Assembly (NCBI RefSeq): GCF_000967495.1
Contig: NZ_JXXU01000029.1
Coordinates: 17,332-81,331 of the forward strand
Direction: 5' to 3'
DNA length: 64,000 nucleotides
DNA from: Vibrio neptunius
Lineage (GTDB): Bacteria; Pseudomonadota; Gammaproteobacteria; Enterobacterales; Vibrionaceae
The notes below the pieces were generated by a model, which worked only from the letters and a program-made list of their open reading frames with translations, was not told the origin of the DNA and did not search any database. Position 1 is the stretch's first letter, and the number at the start of each line of letters is the position of its first letter. The position numbers and the translations under genes were made by a program. Below, in pieces: positions 36,392-44,827 of the stretch.

Positions 36392-36598
36392 GTGAAAATG
36401 AGATTTCTACGAATCCAAGACGTGATGTCACTAACAGGGCTAGGCCGTTCCACTATTTATAAGTTCATGGCCGATGAAACCGACTTCCCAAAGAGTGTGC
36501 CACTCGGTGGACGAGCAGTGGCTTGGGTAGAAAGTGAAATCGAGGAATGGATGGAGCAACGTCTAGCACTGCGAGACAACCAACAACCCATTCAGTAA
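36392..36598 (+). CDS. AlpA family transcriptional regulator
   Basis: 68 residues from a GTG at 36392 with AGGAG nine bases upstream (an ATG at 36398 is an alternative). The sequence RFLRIQDVMSLTGLGRSTIYKFM ... FPKSVPLGGRAVAWVESEIEEWM is the AlpA helix-turn-helix pattern. AlpA proteins activate integrase or excision genes of CP4-57-type islands and P4-type satellites, so it may control island excision even though the integrase lies 6 kb away. Confidence 0.9.
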   Translation: MKMRFLRIQDVMSLTGLGRSTIYKFMADETDFPKSVPLGGRAVAWVESEIEEWMEQRLALRDNQQPIQ

Positions 36599-36611
36599 TA
36601 CAAACATCAAC

Positions 36612-36647
36612 GGGGCGCTGGCTAAGTAAAGTCATGCGCCCTTTTTC
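36612..36647 (+). terminator. Terminator after alpA
   Basis: GGGCGC / GCGCCC stem with a 17-nt loop and a T-run. Confidence 0.6.
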
Positions 36648-36668
36648 AATGAGAGAGAGAGATAAAAA

Positions 36669-37106
36669 ATGAGTTATTCAATTTACGTAGACGGCGCAGC
36701 ACCAAACAACCAACACGGATGTACACGAGGGGGCATTGGGCTGGTGGTTATGGATGAAGACAATGAGATTGTTCATGAAGAGAGCTTCACCATCAATCGA
36801 AAAACTGACAGTGCTGAGCTTGAGCTACTGGCCTTAATCGAAGCCTTGGAATACGCAGAGGATGAGGATGTCATCTATTCGGACAGTGATTATTGTGTAA
36901 AAGGTTTCAACATCTGGATGGACGATTGGAAAGACCGAGGTTGGCGACGCTCGGATAAGAAACCCGTCAAAAACCGCCAACTCTGGCAGCAAGTGGACGA
37001 GTTGAGTTCTAGGAAGTATGTCGAGGTATTTAAGGTTAAAGCACACTCTGGTATCGAAGGGAATGAGAGAGCTGATTTGTTAGCGGTTGAAGCCGCTACC
37101 CTATAA
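36669..37106 (+). CDS. RNase HI-like protein
   Basis: 145 residues with all four RNase H acidic positions: YVDGA (Asp), SAELELLALIEAL (Glu), IYSDSDY (Asp) and NERADLLA (Asp), plus the late His in VKAHSGIEGNE. It is of the size of RNase HI but island-encoded and distinct from a core rnhA. It should cut RNA in RNA-DNA hybrids and may help replication of the element or counter R-loops. A run of GAGAGAGA precedes the ATG. Confidence 0.88.
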   Translation: MSYSIYVDGAAPNNQHGCTRGGIGLVVMDEDNEIVHEESFTINRKTDSAELELLALIEALEYAEDEDVIYSDSDYCVKGFNIWMDDWKDRGWRRSDKKPVKNRQLWQQVDELSSRKYVEVFKVKAHSGIEGNERADLLAVEAATL

Positions 37107-37120
37107 CAACCAATGAAACG

Positions 37121-37148
37121 CAGCTTGTGGGATGTACTCCACAAGCTG
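37121..37148 (+). terminator. Hairpin after RNase H gene
   Basis: Perfect 10-bp arms CAGCTTGTGG / CCACAAGCTG with an 8-nt loop, 15 bp past the stop; followed by a moderately T-rich segment. Confidence 0.65.
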
Positions 37149-37231
37149 CTATTCTCATTTGTCTTTAGGATTGATGGTGTCGATGGTTTCTCTTAACGTG
37201 CGGGTATTTCCTGACGACCTAATGACTCCTA

Positions 37232-38332
37232 ATGCCCAATGAAAAGATTAAAGTACCCATCATCAAACTGGGTAACCCGTTTCTGCCTTCACCTGATGAA
37301 GTCTCAGAATTTCTGGGGCTCCCCGTTTCTCCAAGAGAAAAAATAAAGTGGTTAAACGCGTCAGTGGTAAAGAGTAACCTACCGACAGACCGCACATTGG
37401 ATAACATCAGTAAGGGGGGAATTCGCTGGGCATCGATACGTCAGTTTGCTTGGCAATTGGCGAAGGTGTTTATTCGAAAGGGATTGGCTTTCAAAGTTTC
37501 TCTCCCAGAGGGAAGGGTCCACACAGCAGATTTGTCCGTTTGGTGGTCTCACATTCTTAAAGGGTTTCAACAAGGACTGTCTTCGGCTTCTAGTGAATTG
37601 AATATAAGGCCTTTAGTTAGCTATATCGATAGGCGCTGCGCCGCGTATCAAGGACAGTTGGCCTTTATACTGGGTGCTCCCGATATTAATGAGTGCAACC
37701 AAAGTGAGTTAATCTCAGGCTATTACCTGCCCGTTCTTGATTTTACGTTGCTCAGTGAGCAAGAAAAGGTTCTTGTGAAAAGCTGGCTCAAATCACCAAG
37801 TGAATCTGCCTCACAAGAAACTGAGCAGGCCATGCTTTGTTTCAAGCATGATTTCTGGTTGTCTTTAATGTCGGTCATTGATGCGATGTTTATTGAAAGC
37901 TGGGCCAAACACAATACAGACTACACGCCTAGCGCCTCTGCAAGGCAATACGGAGTCTTCGGGCAGGTCTTTAAAAGAGAAGAGAGCACATTTCTTGGCA
38001 AGTTTTTTGGTCTATTAAAAGAGGTGACTAATCAAAAAAACGCACAGTTGTGTGAGTGTGTTGTCTTGCCTTTTAGTGAGCATGAGCGAAATGGAGAGCT
38101 CAAGAACAAGGTTCAAAAAGAGCGTTTTAAAGAGTGGCGTAGCGGAAAAAGCCTTCCTTCTGTAAAAGCCTTGGGTGCATTTTTTGACAACATGGAAGCT
38201 GGGCGACAAGGTGCGGACTTGTTGATATACGCACTGTTTATGAGAGCGCTTGATAAGGAGGGTTGCTGTGCGTTACCGGATATCTATACGACAAATCGTT
38301 ACCAGCGTTACTACCAACATCATGCATACTAG
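37232..38332 (+). CDS. Uncharacterised 366-residue island protein
   Basis: Not recognised. Soluble, no signal peptide or membrane helix. N-terminal part contains LPSPDEVSEFLGLPVSPREKIKWL; a central helical region includes FQQGLSSASSELN and FWLSLMSVIDAMFIESWAKH; the C-terminus is basic and aromatic (TNRYQRYYQHHAY). It lies between the RNase H and the NYN gene and ends within a hairpin shared with the opposing 36-residue gene. Function unknown. Confidence 0.6.
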   Translation: MPNEKIKVPIIKLGNPFLPSPDEVSEFLGLPVSPREKIKWLNASVVKSNLPTDRTLDNISKGGIRWASIRQFAWQLAKVFIRKGLAFKVSLPEGRVHTADLSVWWSHILKGFQQGLSSASSELNIRPLVSYIDRRCAAYQGQLAFILGAPDINECNQSELISGYYLPVLDFTLLSEQEKVLVKSWLKSPSESASQETEQAMLCFKHDFWLSLMSVIDAMFIESWAKHNTDYTPSASARQYGVFGQVFKREESTFLGKFFGLLKEVTNQKNAQLCECVVLPFSEHERNGELKNKVQKERFKEWRSGKSLPSVKALGAFFDNMEAGRQGADLLIYALFMRALDKEGCCALPDIYTTNRYQRYYQHHAY

Positions 38333-38352
38333 GCTGCACTAAAGCAGCCTAG
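38329..38352. terminator. Hairpin between convergent genes
   Basis: Perfect 9-bp arms CTAGGCTGC / GCAGCCTAG with a 6-nt loop. It includes the stop codon of the 366-residue gene and is followed by a T-rich run. Confidence 0.75.
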
Positions 38353-38360
38353 GTCCGCTT

Positions 38361-38471
38361 TTACTTTTTGCTTGGTGGGTTATTGGTGCGACCTCCACCT
38401 GATGGATTTGAGGTGCCGTTTTTAGTCGGCCATAGCGGGGCGTTGTTTCCTGATTGTTGTTTATTTCCCAT
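38361..38471 (-). CDS. 36-residue Gly/Pro/Asn-rich small protein
   Basis: Short ORF from ATG 38471 with AAGGA eight bases upstream. It encodes MGNKQQSGNNAPLWPTKNG followed by TSNPSGGGRTNNPPSKK. The composition (Asn, Gly, Pro, Lys) suggests a disordered peptide, and the pattern recalls small conserved proteins seen on other islands, though I cannot name a family. A longer overlapping frame (38339-38524) has no comparable ribosome site and was rejected. Confidence 0.6.
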   Translation of the reverse strand: MGNKQQSGNNAPLWPTKNGTSNPSGGGRTNNPPSKK

Positions 38472-38580
38472 GGATTGATCCTTTTCGTTGAGGTTGCTGA
38501 CGGATATTCGTCGACAACCATCATGCATGAATATGGAGAGTCATAGGGAGGGGGGAAAGAGCGAAAGTTACTGGGAGTGA

Positions 38581-39366
38581 CTAAGTGCTTTTTCGTTGAT
38601 CTCTAATGTAGATGTGTACCGCCCCCGCTTGAGTCTGCCTTCTGTCTATTTCAAACAGCTCGGTCGCCTCAATGAGCTGGCTCAGAGTGTTGAAGCCGTA
38701 GTTTTTTGAACTGAAGTCCGGGTATTGTCTTTTGATTAGGCCACCACATTGGCCCAGAAAAGACCAGCCGTCCTCGTCTTGGTATTCACTGGCAGCGCCT
38801 CGTAGGATATTCAACAGCTTCGTATCACCTCGTAGTTTATTGCGAGTCTCGCGAGGCTCTACTTTCTTGGGTTTTTCTGAAATGACGGCAGTGACTTCTT
38901 CTTTTGGAGCGTATCGCTCTTTAAGGACTTCAGTGTAAATAAAGTCATCACAAGCATTACGAAAGGCGAGTGGTGTTTTCTTCTCACCGACACCAAAGAC
39001 ATAAATTTGAGACTCTTTGAGGCGTGAAGCCAACTTGGTGAAATCACTGTCGCTACTGATGAGAGCAAAAGCGTCATACTTATTTGAGTAGAGTAAATCC
39101 ATGGCATCAATGATCATGGCAGCATCAGAGGAGTTTTTGCCTTGCGTGTACGAAAATTGCTGAATTGGATTAATTGCCAACTCATTGAGTGGTTGTTTCC
39201 AGTTCTTTAAACATTCAGAACTCCAGTCTCCATACGCTTTTTTAACCAGAATATGCCCGTGTTTGGAGAGCTCTTTGAGCACAAAATCTAAAACTGCATA
39301 TTGTGCGTTTTCTGCGTCGATTAAAACGGCAATTTTCTTTTCAGAGTCTATATCAATCAAATCCAT
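38581..39366 (-). CDS. NYN-domain (LabA-like) protein with OST-HTH/LOTUS domain
   Basis: 261 residues from ATG 39366; the frame continues upstream but family similarity begins near here. The NYN/PIN-like nuclease domain shows IAVLIDAENAQYAVLD, SSDAAMIIDAMDLLY and FALISSDSDFTKLASRLKE, giving the expected acidic residues. After a linker, the C-terminus (LLNILRGAASEYQDEDGWSFLGQCGGLIKRQYPDFSSKNYGFNTLSQLIE) is an OST-HTH/LOTUS RNA-binding domain. Such proteins are likely RNases; on an island, a defence or RNA-control role is inferred. Confidence 0.82.
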   Translation of the reverse strand: MDLIDIDSEKKIAVLIDAENAQYAVLDFVLKELSKHGHILVKKAYGDWSSECLKNWKQPLNELAINPIQQFSYTQGKNSSDAAMIIDAMDLLYSNKYDAFALISSDSDFTKLASRLKESQIYVFGVGEKKTPLAFRNACDDFIYTEVLKERYAPKEEVTAVISEKPKKVEPRETRNKLRGDTKLLNILRGAASEYQDEDGWSFLGQCGGLIKRQYPDFSSKNYGFNTLSQLIEATELFEIDRRQTQAGAVHIYIRDQRKST

Positions 39367-39635
39367 GTCCTTATGAGCAATCGGTGCATTAAAGATGAGA
39401 ACACTTAGGTGTGATTCAATGATGCGGCGTGTAAGGCTGGGAAGCAACAAGTGCAGATACAGAGTTACCTATTTGAGTATCGATACACGTAAAGAGATAA
39501 AACCTATTGATGAGTGAGTTACTAACGTAAGGGGCTGAAGGAACAACGGTCACACTCTAGCGCATTGCTGAGAACAAATAGAGGTTATCAGCCCAGCTCC
39601 CTCTATGGATTGAGTAGAATATGTCTCATTAAAAA

Positions 39636-41963
39636 GTGGCGGTGGAATTAACAGTGAGTTATAGAGTGGTACGGCTAACGGAGCTGATGACGCATGAGCT
39701 CGGTCAAGTCGAAGGGGATATAGAAAGGTTAACGGAAAGGGCACTGAGCTCTGCAATCCCTCATGGGATGAGTTTCTCTCGCTTTATGGACAAACTCAAA
39801 AGTGGTGAATTGGCCTTGTTGACGGACACTCCATCTAAGCCAGTGATGCTTAGAAATGGAATGGGTAAATCGTGGAGTTTGTCTACTGAAGGGCAAGAGG
39901 CCTTATCGCCAGAGGCAAAAAATGCCTTTCTCTCTAGAGCGAAGATATCTCGTGGAGCGGTAACTAGAGCAGCGTCAAGTCAAAGTCGTGCGGCATACGC
40001 TCCAAGCATCGAAGATACCTATGTCCCTGAGCCCATCAAGCCTGATACTTCTGATGCTCCACCCCAGCTCAATTATGAATATTGCTTTGAAATTGCGTGC
40101 TCTGAGGACACATTCAAAAAAAGCGTGGGCTGTGCGTTTCAACTGGGCAAGACCAAACAAGAAGCTATGATTGGTCGCTGGCAAACTGAGCCCACGGAAC
40201 ACGGTACTAAGTACATTGCTCACACGGCCTTTGATGAGCCGAAAAAATTGTTTGCGAAAGTGGCGGACAGTTCAATGGGCATCAACGTACCTGACAGCGT
40301 GCAAGTGAAACCAATAGGCTCCGGTGTCGTGGAAGAAGCGTTTATCCCAGTCGTCCCATCGGTGCAGCTAGGAGAGCGATTAGGACTGCCAACAGAAGGT
40401 TACTATTACCACTTTCATAACGACCGATTAGTGCAAGAGTACAAGCTGCTGGGTGAAGGCAAGTGGGCGTTTTACGCTACATGTTCCACGCATGAGCAAC
40501 TGAATGATGAGCAAGGCTACAACCGACTGCAAAGTGCTATCTTAGTGTACTGGAAACTCGCAGGACAAGACGTTGAAAACCAGAGCCTTGTTTACCTTGA
40601 ACAGCAAATCACCCGAGAAGAGATCGATAACCTCAATGACGACTGGGTGGCTCAGCACGGTATCAAGCTTGATATCAGTGAGCTTCTTGCAGCACCAAAA
40701 CAATCTATCGTTAAACGGCCAGTAGCAAACTCTGCGGAGACGATAAAGTCAGACAAAGAAACCGCATTGCCGCCGCTGCCACCTTGTACCTATAGCTGTA
40801 TTGCGAACACCCATTACGACTATTCAGATATATTCATTGCAGAAACCCAGTTCAAAACGATCAATAGTGATCGTTTATTTGGGAAAGAACTTCCTGTCAC
40901 GAACTTAGCCACAATCACAACGGCTTCAAGAGCCACTGATTATGGTAAAGCAGCACTACTTGCTATTCCCGCGAAATCTGCGGTGACGAACCTTGGGATT
41001 CTGAGTACCAATACGGCCAATACAATTGGGACATGGTCGATTTCAGGAGAAGCGCTAGCGGGCTTTGCTCGAATGGGCGGTTTTCTAGTTGCCGCCTTAT
41101 GGCCTTCTCAGCTTGGTGATGGAACCTTAGAAGGTAATTCTGACGTCTCTACGAATGATACCACTACGATGCGCGTACGTTTCAATATGTACACGGACGA
41201 AAATGGCAAACAACAAGTGGTTGGTATCAAAACGGGTGAAGGCAGTCCATATGGTGATCTAGTGGCTAAGCGTCAGGCAGTGCAACAAGGACAAAACTTT
41301 GTTGCGGAGTTAGACAGTGGTATTACTATAACGTGGACGCCCGATGGTTCAACAGATGTGCTGACACCCGATACAGTATTACCCGAAAATGATCAGCTTG
41401 ATGTTCACAATATCTGGGTACGCCCGATTGAAGAACACGAACAAGAGATAGGCACGGTTCTCTATCCAGAGGAAGATCTTGCTGAGTATATAGTGACTTT
41501 CCCTGCTGATGCGGGACTGTCGCCCTTGTACTTAGTATTTAATAAGCGTAGTGCCGGAATTACTAAGGTAAAACCATTGGAAGTGGGCACTTACGGAGAC
41601 TTAGCGCCAAGAAGCAAAAAGGATGGAATGGATATAGATCACATTCCATCTCAAGCTGCGTTAAGAAGAGCACTAGAAAGTGCATTAGGTCAAACTCTTA
41701 CTAAAGAGCAAGAGCGTGAGTTAATTAATAGTGCTGCTGGTATTGCTATACCTCAGGAAGTGCATCGAAAATGTAGTGAAACATATGGCGGTAGAAATCA
41801 AGCCTATAAGCAGCAAGTTGATGCTGGTGATTTAGAGGCGGCAGTAAATTCGAATTTTGATGCTATCAAAGGGTGTTTGAAAAACGAAGGTTATACTGAG
41901 CAAGAGCTAGAGAATGCTAGAGCTCAACTGCATGAAATTAACACAAAAAATGGTTGGTACTAA
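39636..41963 (+). CDS. S-type pyocin-like polymorphic toxin
   Basis: 775 residues if started at GTG 39636; a GTG at 39654 is possible. N-terminal and middle parts (to about 480) lack recognised domains apart from a region with repeated acidic/aromatic segments. A pyocin-S-type domain follows at about 500-640 (MRVRFNMYTDENGKQQVVG ... TWTPDG ... YPEEDLAEYIVTFPADAGLSPLYLVF). The C-terminal 100 residues (DIDHIPSQAALRRAL, IPQEVHRKCSETYGGRN) look like a His-containing nuclease toxin tip. The next gene is the likely immunity protein. No lysis gene or secretion signal is seen, so export route is unclear; T6SS cargo is a possibility. Confidence 0.78.
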   Translation: MAVELTVSYRVVRLTELMTHELGQVEGDIERLTERALSSAIPHGMSFSRFMDKLKSGELALLTDTPSKPVMLRNGMGKSWSLSTEGQEALSPEAKNAFLSRAKISRGAVTRAASSQSRAAYAPSIEDTYVPEPIKPDTSDAPPQLNYEYCFEIACSEDTFKKSVGCAFQLGKTKQEAMIGRWQTEPTEHGTKYIAHTAFDEPKKLFAKVADSSMGINVPDSVQVKPIGSGVVEEAFIPVVPSVQLGERLGLPTEGYYYHFHNDRLVQEYKLLGEGKWAFYATCSTHEQLNDEQGYNRLQSAILVYWKLAGQDVENQSLVYLEQQITREEIDNLNDDWVAQHGIKLDISELLAAPKQSIVKRPVANSAETIKSDKETALPPLPPCTYSCIANTHYDYSDIFIAETQFKTINSDRLFGKELPVTNLATITTASRATDYGKAALLAIPAKSAVTNLGILSTNTANTIGTWSISGEALAGFARMGGFLVAALWPSQLGDGTLEGNSDVSTNDTTTMRVRFNMYTDENGKQQVVGIKTGEGSPYGDLVAKRQAVQQGQNFVAELDSGITITWTPDGSTDVLTPDTVLPENDQLDVHNIWVRPIEEHEQEIGTVLYPEEDLAEYIVTFPADAGLSPLYLVFNKRSAGITKVKPLEVGTYGDLAPRSKKDGMDIDHIPSQAALRRALESALGQTLTKEQERELINSAAGIAIPQEVHRKCSETYGGRNQAYKQQVDAGDLEAAVNSNFDAIKGCLKNEGYTEQELENARAQLHEINTKNGWY

Positions 41964-42383
41964 ATGATGACTTACAGGGATTTTCTGGGGAAGAAGTACG
42001 ATGCTTTACTAAAGCAGTCAGCCTTCTTATCTCTGATTGGAGGCAATGTGCCTGAAGTGTTGAACTCTAAAAGTGATGCCTTCTATATATGTGTTGACTC
42101 TTCTGGCGTAGAGCTCAGGTTTGATCGTCAAACTTCTGAGTTAACCACTATTGTAGTGACTAAGCCCGCTTTTTATGAGGGATCGCTTAATTTATTAACT
42201 AAACGTATTCAGGTTAGGAATGCCCTTGGTCTTCCATCAAATGAACGCCCTGAGAAAAGCATTCCTGTTCTTGGAAAAGTTGGGGCGATGGATGAGTATA
42301 TTGATGAGCGAGGGTTCTCTACACAGGTAGTGTATAGAGTCGGAACTGATGATGTGGAGAGAGTGCATTATCAAAGAAAGTAG
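41964..42383 (+). CDS. Putative immunity protein for the pyocin-like toxin
   Basis: 139 residues starting immediately after the toxin stop (zero spacing). No family is confidently recognised; it is acidic to neutral and soluble (YRDFLGKKYDALLKQ, FYICVDSSGVELRFDRQTSELTTIVV, KVGAMDEYIDERGFSTQVVYR). The immunity role follows from its place directly after the nuclease-type C-terminus, the general arrangement for polymorphic toxins. Confidence 0.72.
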   Translation: MMTYRDFLGKKYDALLKQSAFLSLIGGNVPEVLNSKSDAFYICVDSSGVELRFDRQTSELTTIVVTKPAFYEGSLNLLTKRIQVRNALGLPSNERPEKSIPVLGKVGAMDEYIDERGFSTQVVYRVGTDDVERVHYQRK

Positions 42384-42413
42384 ACTGGAGGCTAGAGGGC
42401 GGAGAGGGTTACT

Positions 42414-42600
42414 TTGAACAGTGAGTTGCCGATTTTGTACGGGCTCAACAGTGATTACATGATCTTATCAACAATGCTGGAGATAGAAGATTCATCAGAA
42501 GCAAGTATTGAAGAGTTAAGTCGCTTTTTAACAGATAACATATACTTTCAATCTGATGCATTGAGACAAAAAAGAATGGGGAGCGTAATTGCTCCCCATT
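42414..42600 (+). pseudogene. Truncated ORF next to immunity gene
   Basis: A frame starting MNSELPILYGLNSDYMILSTMLEIEDSSEASIEEL looks coding for its first 45-50 codons and then runs into a strong terminator and an opposing gene. It is probably the 5' remnant of an additional immunity-type or accessory gene. The open frame continues to 42770 only by chance. Confidence 0.45.
42575..42600. terminator. Terminator at end of toxin/immunity cluster
   Basis: Perfect 10-bp arms AATGGGGAGC / GCTCCCCATT with a 6-nt loop, T-rich after; convergent with the following minus-strand gene. Confidence 0.8.
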
Positions 42601-42614
42601 GTCATCTTTTGGCA

Positions 42615-42851
42615 CTACTTTTCTGTGATAGCTTCACAGCCTTCAGGGACGGTAATAGTCGATGTATCTTCATTTGCCTGTTGTGCTGCTTTTACATCCA
42701 TCTTGTACTGAGTGCATTTCCCAACACTGACGTTGACTGCACCTGTTTCTACAGATGGGTTACCTCCTAATGCTCCGCCTCCCTGAGCGAAAACAAAAGG
42801 TGTAATTAAGGTTGCGAGTAGAACGAGAATATTCGTTGTAGTGTGACTCAT
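42615..42851 (-). CDS. Small exported protein
   Basis: 78 residues with a signal peptide (NILVLLATLITPFVFA, cleavage likely after AFA-like site before QGGG). The mature part is about 55 residues and has two cysteines (GKCTQ, EGCEA) that could form a disulfide in the periplasm. A good AAGGAAA site lies upstream of ATG 42851. No family recognised. Followed downstream by the terminator. Confidence 0.65.
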   Translation of the reverse strand: MSHTTTNILVLLATLITPFVFAQGGGALGGNPSVETGAVNVSVGKCTQYKMDVKAAQQANEDTSTITVPEGCEAITEK

Positions 42852-42889
42852 AGTGTTTCCTTATTGGGTAAAGTTGGGTTTGTTGAGAG

Positions 42890-43249
42890 TTAGAAGGTGT
42901 AAACAAAGGTGCCAGCACTGGAAGTGACTTCGATTTCTTTCACGCTGTCTACGGTGCAGCTGTTACTGTATCCGGTGTAGGTTTCACCGAATTTCAATTG
43001 AACGTTTCTAGAGAGCTCTGAGGCTGTACCAGCGGGTAGACGGCAGTTGCCTCGATTGATAATGACATTGCTTATTACGGTGCTGTCAGCGATAGATTGA
43101 ATATCAAAGGTCAGTGTTCCCCAGTGTGGGTTGGTGGACATCGACACTTCAATATCGGCGGTGACGGTTTTCGCTTCTTCCTGTTCGCCGCAAGCGGTGA
43201 CTCCGAAAATCAGCACGCTCATCATGATGGTTCGAATTAAGGTATTCAT
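42890..43249 (-). CDS. Putative lipoprotein
   Basis: 119 residues with a lipobox (LIFGVTACGEQ) at residues 14-21, so a lipid-modified Cys is predicted. The remainder is a beta-rich domain with two further cysteines (NRGNCRLPAG and SNSCTVDS). Not recognised as a known family. It is in the same orientation as the small exported gene downstream and a WYL regulator upstream, so the three may form an operon. Confidence 0.7.
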   Translation of the reverse strand: MNTLIRTIMMSVLIFGVTACGEQEEAKTVTADIEVSMSTNPHWGTLTFDIQSIADSTVISNVIINRGNCRLPAGTASELSRNVQLKFGETYTGYSNSCTVDSVKEIEVTSSAGTFVYTF

Positions 43250-43272
43250 GGGTATCTCTCCGTAGTGGTGAG

Positions 43273-44013
43273 TTAAATTTGGGATGCACGGATTTCAGCG
43301 TGTTCACGCATGAACTGCTCTAGGTTGAAATCAGTGGGATAGGTAAAAGAAAACGTTGATACACTGGCCTCATCAATCAGAGGCAAGGCTAAGGTGCGTA
43401 TCGTCGGATGACCGGATAAACGAAAAAGCAGCAAGAGCGCGTCACATTGAACCGAGAGTCCCAGTGGTTCGATGAGCGCTTTCTCTTGCTGCAAAATTTG
43501 ACTCGATATCTTGAGCATACGGTTGTTGAGTAATGCCGTGTGTACCGCATTCAGTACTTGCCGCTGCTCATTACTCCACTCACGAATATTGGGCAGTGCT
43601 ACATGGACTTTGGCTAACCATGCTTGCTCTTTTGAATGCGATGAACCCTTGTGGGGTAAGGGTTTGTCTCCCTCCGAGGAGCGACCTTGCCCATAATTCA
43701 GTGCATCAGGAACAAGCGGCAGTAAGTACTTATTCGTCAGTTGCCAATAAAGCATTTCCTGCTTGTTGAGCTTCAGTAATTGCTCTGAGGTTTTCCGATA
43801 AACATGGGGCATGCTCATCGAATCACACTCCACGTTAAACACCTCCACAATGACTTCATCGAGGTAGCGTTTAATGCTGCGCGTGGTGCGGTGGATATCG
43901 AGTAGGGCTAACTGCTGCTGCAACTCCCTAACGGTAATCCAACGATGTTGAGGAATAAGCATCAGCGTGTGCAGCAAAGCGGATAACCCTTCAATGCTGG
44001 TTTTATTGCTCAT
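43273..44013 (-). CDS. WYL-domain transcriptional regulator
   Basis: 246 residues. N-terminal winged helix (LLHTLMLIPQHRWITVRELQQQLALLDIHRTTRSIKRYLDE) and C-terminal WYL-like beta sheet (VLNAVHTALLNNRMLKISSQ ... LIEPLGLSVQCDALLLLFRLSG). WYL proteins sense ligands, often nucleic-acid related, and control defence or mobile-element genes. Upstream of the lipoprotein genes in the same orientation. Confidence 0.8.
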   Translation of the reverse strand: MSNKTSIEGLSALLHTLMLIPQHRWITVRELQQQLALLDIHRTTRSIKRYLDEVIVEVFNVECDSMSMPHVYRKTSEQLLKLNKQEMLYWQLTNKYLLPLVPDALNYGQGRSSEGDKPLPHKGSSHSKEQAWLAKVHVALPNIREWSNEQRQVLNAVHTALLNNRMLKISSQILQQEKALIEPLGLSVQCDALLLLFRLSGHPTIRTLALPLIDEASVSTFSFTYPTDFNLEQFMREHAEIRASQI

Positions 44014-44152
44014 GACTACACTCTCAATACATCAAAGCTCCAAGACCGGAGGTGGACATTTAATGTCGGGAGAGTAGAGGTGAGTCAGACACATAATGTC
44101 CAACGGTGAAAACAGCATCAATCGGCAACACGAAAGCGTGAGCCGACTAACA

Positions 44153-44329
44153 TTAACGAGGCTTATGCTTGTCACTGAGCTCGGCAATCGCTACCAATAC
44201 ACCAATCAACAGCACCACCAGAAAACCTAACGTCGTCAGAGTTCCGATAGCGCCAAAGAAAGGAGAGAGGGTAAGTAAAGTAATAAGAGCGGTGACAAGC
44301 TTAATGGTGTTAAGGAGAAGGGAAGTCAT
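44153..44329 (-). CDS. 58-residue two-helix membrane protein
   Basis: A short ORF starting at ATG 44329, three bases after the stop of the DUF2787 gene upstream, so it is probably the last gene of that operon. Sequence has two hydrophobic helices (LVTALITLLTLSPFFGAIGTL and LGFLVVLLIGVLVAIAEL) and a basic end (SDKHKPR). The plus-strand frame over the same DNA is a shadow. Function unknown. Confidence 0.6.
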   Translation of the reverse strand: MTSLLLNTIKLVTALITLLTLSPFFGAIGTLTTLGFLVVLLIGVLVAIAELSDKHKPR

Positions 44330-44332
44330 GAG

Positions 44333-44776
44333 CTATTGTGGGGTGACGGTTATCTCGTTGTAGGAGTCCATATCGACATAGGCAAGAAAGTTATTCTCCC
44401 ACAACTGATAGAGCGCTTTGGCATCACGGCTACCCTGCATTGGTAGCCAGCCTTGATAGGCGACAAAGAACTGTCCAACCCGAAAATCAAAATCCAAGTT
44501 GCGCTCTAGCTCTGGGTAGTAATTCCCCATATAGGCAAAGTCAGTGATGTACTCAATGCTCCATTCTCCTGTTGAGGTTTGGCAAATTGCTATCTCAACC
44601 GGATGGAAGCCGCCTTCATCCACGCTGTAACTTTTATCGCGAAAGTTAAACACCAGATAACGGCTGGTGGCGAGAGTTTCATTGCCCAGTAAATGAGTGG
44701 TGAACAGTTTACTAAGCAGTGTATGCAGAGTACTAGAGACAGGCAGTGTGGACGCAGTAAAGGTTAATTGAGACAT
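44333..44776 (-). CDS. DUF2787 family protein, copy 1
   Basis: 147 residues: RYLVFNFRDKSYSVDEGGFHPVEIAI, WSIEYITDFAYMG, YYPELERNLDFDF. This is the DUF2787 pattern, typically encoded beside RadC-like genes on islands. Second copy lies 52 bp upstream. Function unknown. Confidence 0.72.
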   Translation of the reverse strand: MSQLTFTASTLPVSSTLHTLLSKLFTTHLLGNETLATSRYLVFNFRDKSYSVDEGGFHPVEIAICQTSTGEWSIEYITDFAYMGNYYPELERNLDFDFRVGQFFVAYQGWLPMQGSRDAKALYQLWENNFLAYVDMDSYNEITVTPQ

Positions 44777-44827
44777 AGTGAGTCCTCCTTGTTTTCAGGA
44801 TTCAAATAAGAAATAACGGAGTGAGAA

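Noticed and set aside
38339..38524. 61-codon minus-strand frame over the 36-residue gene
   Set aside because: The other frame has a proper ribosome site, compact composition and fits between hairpin and upstream gene.
42600..42770. Extension of the plus-strand frame beginning at 42414 past the terminator
   Set aside because: Runs through a strong terminator and antisense to a gene with signal peptide and good ribosome site.
44169..44363. 64-codon plus-strand frame
   Set aside because: Shadow of the minus-strand 58-residue membrane protein, which is coupled to the upstream gene.
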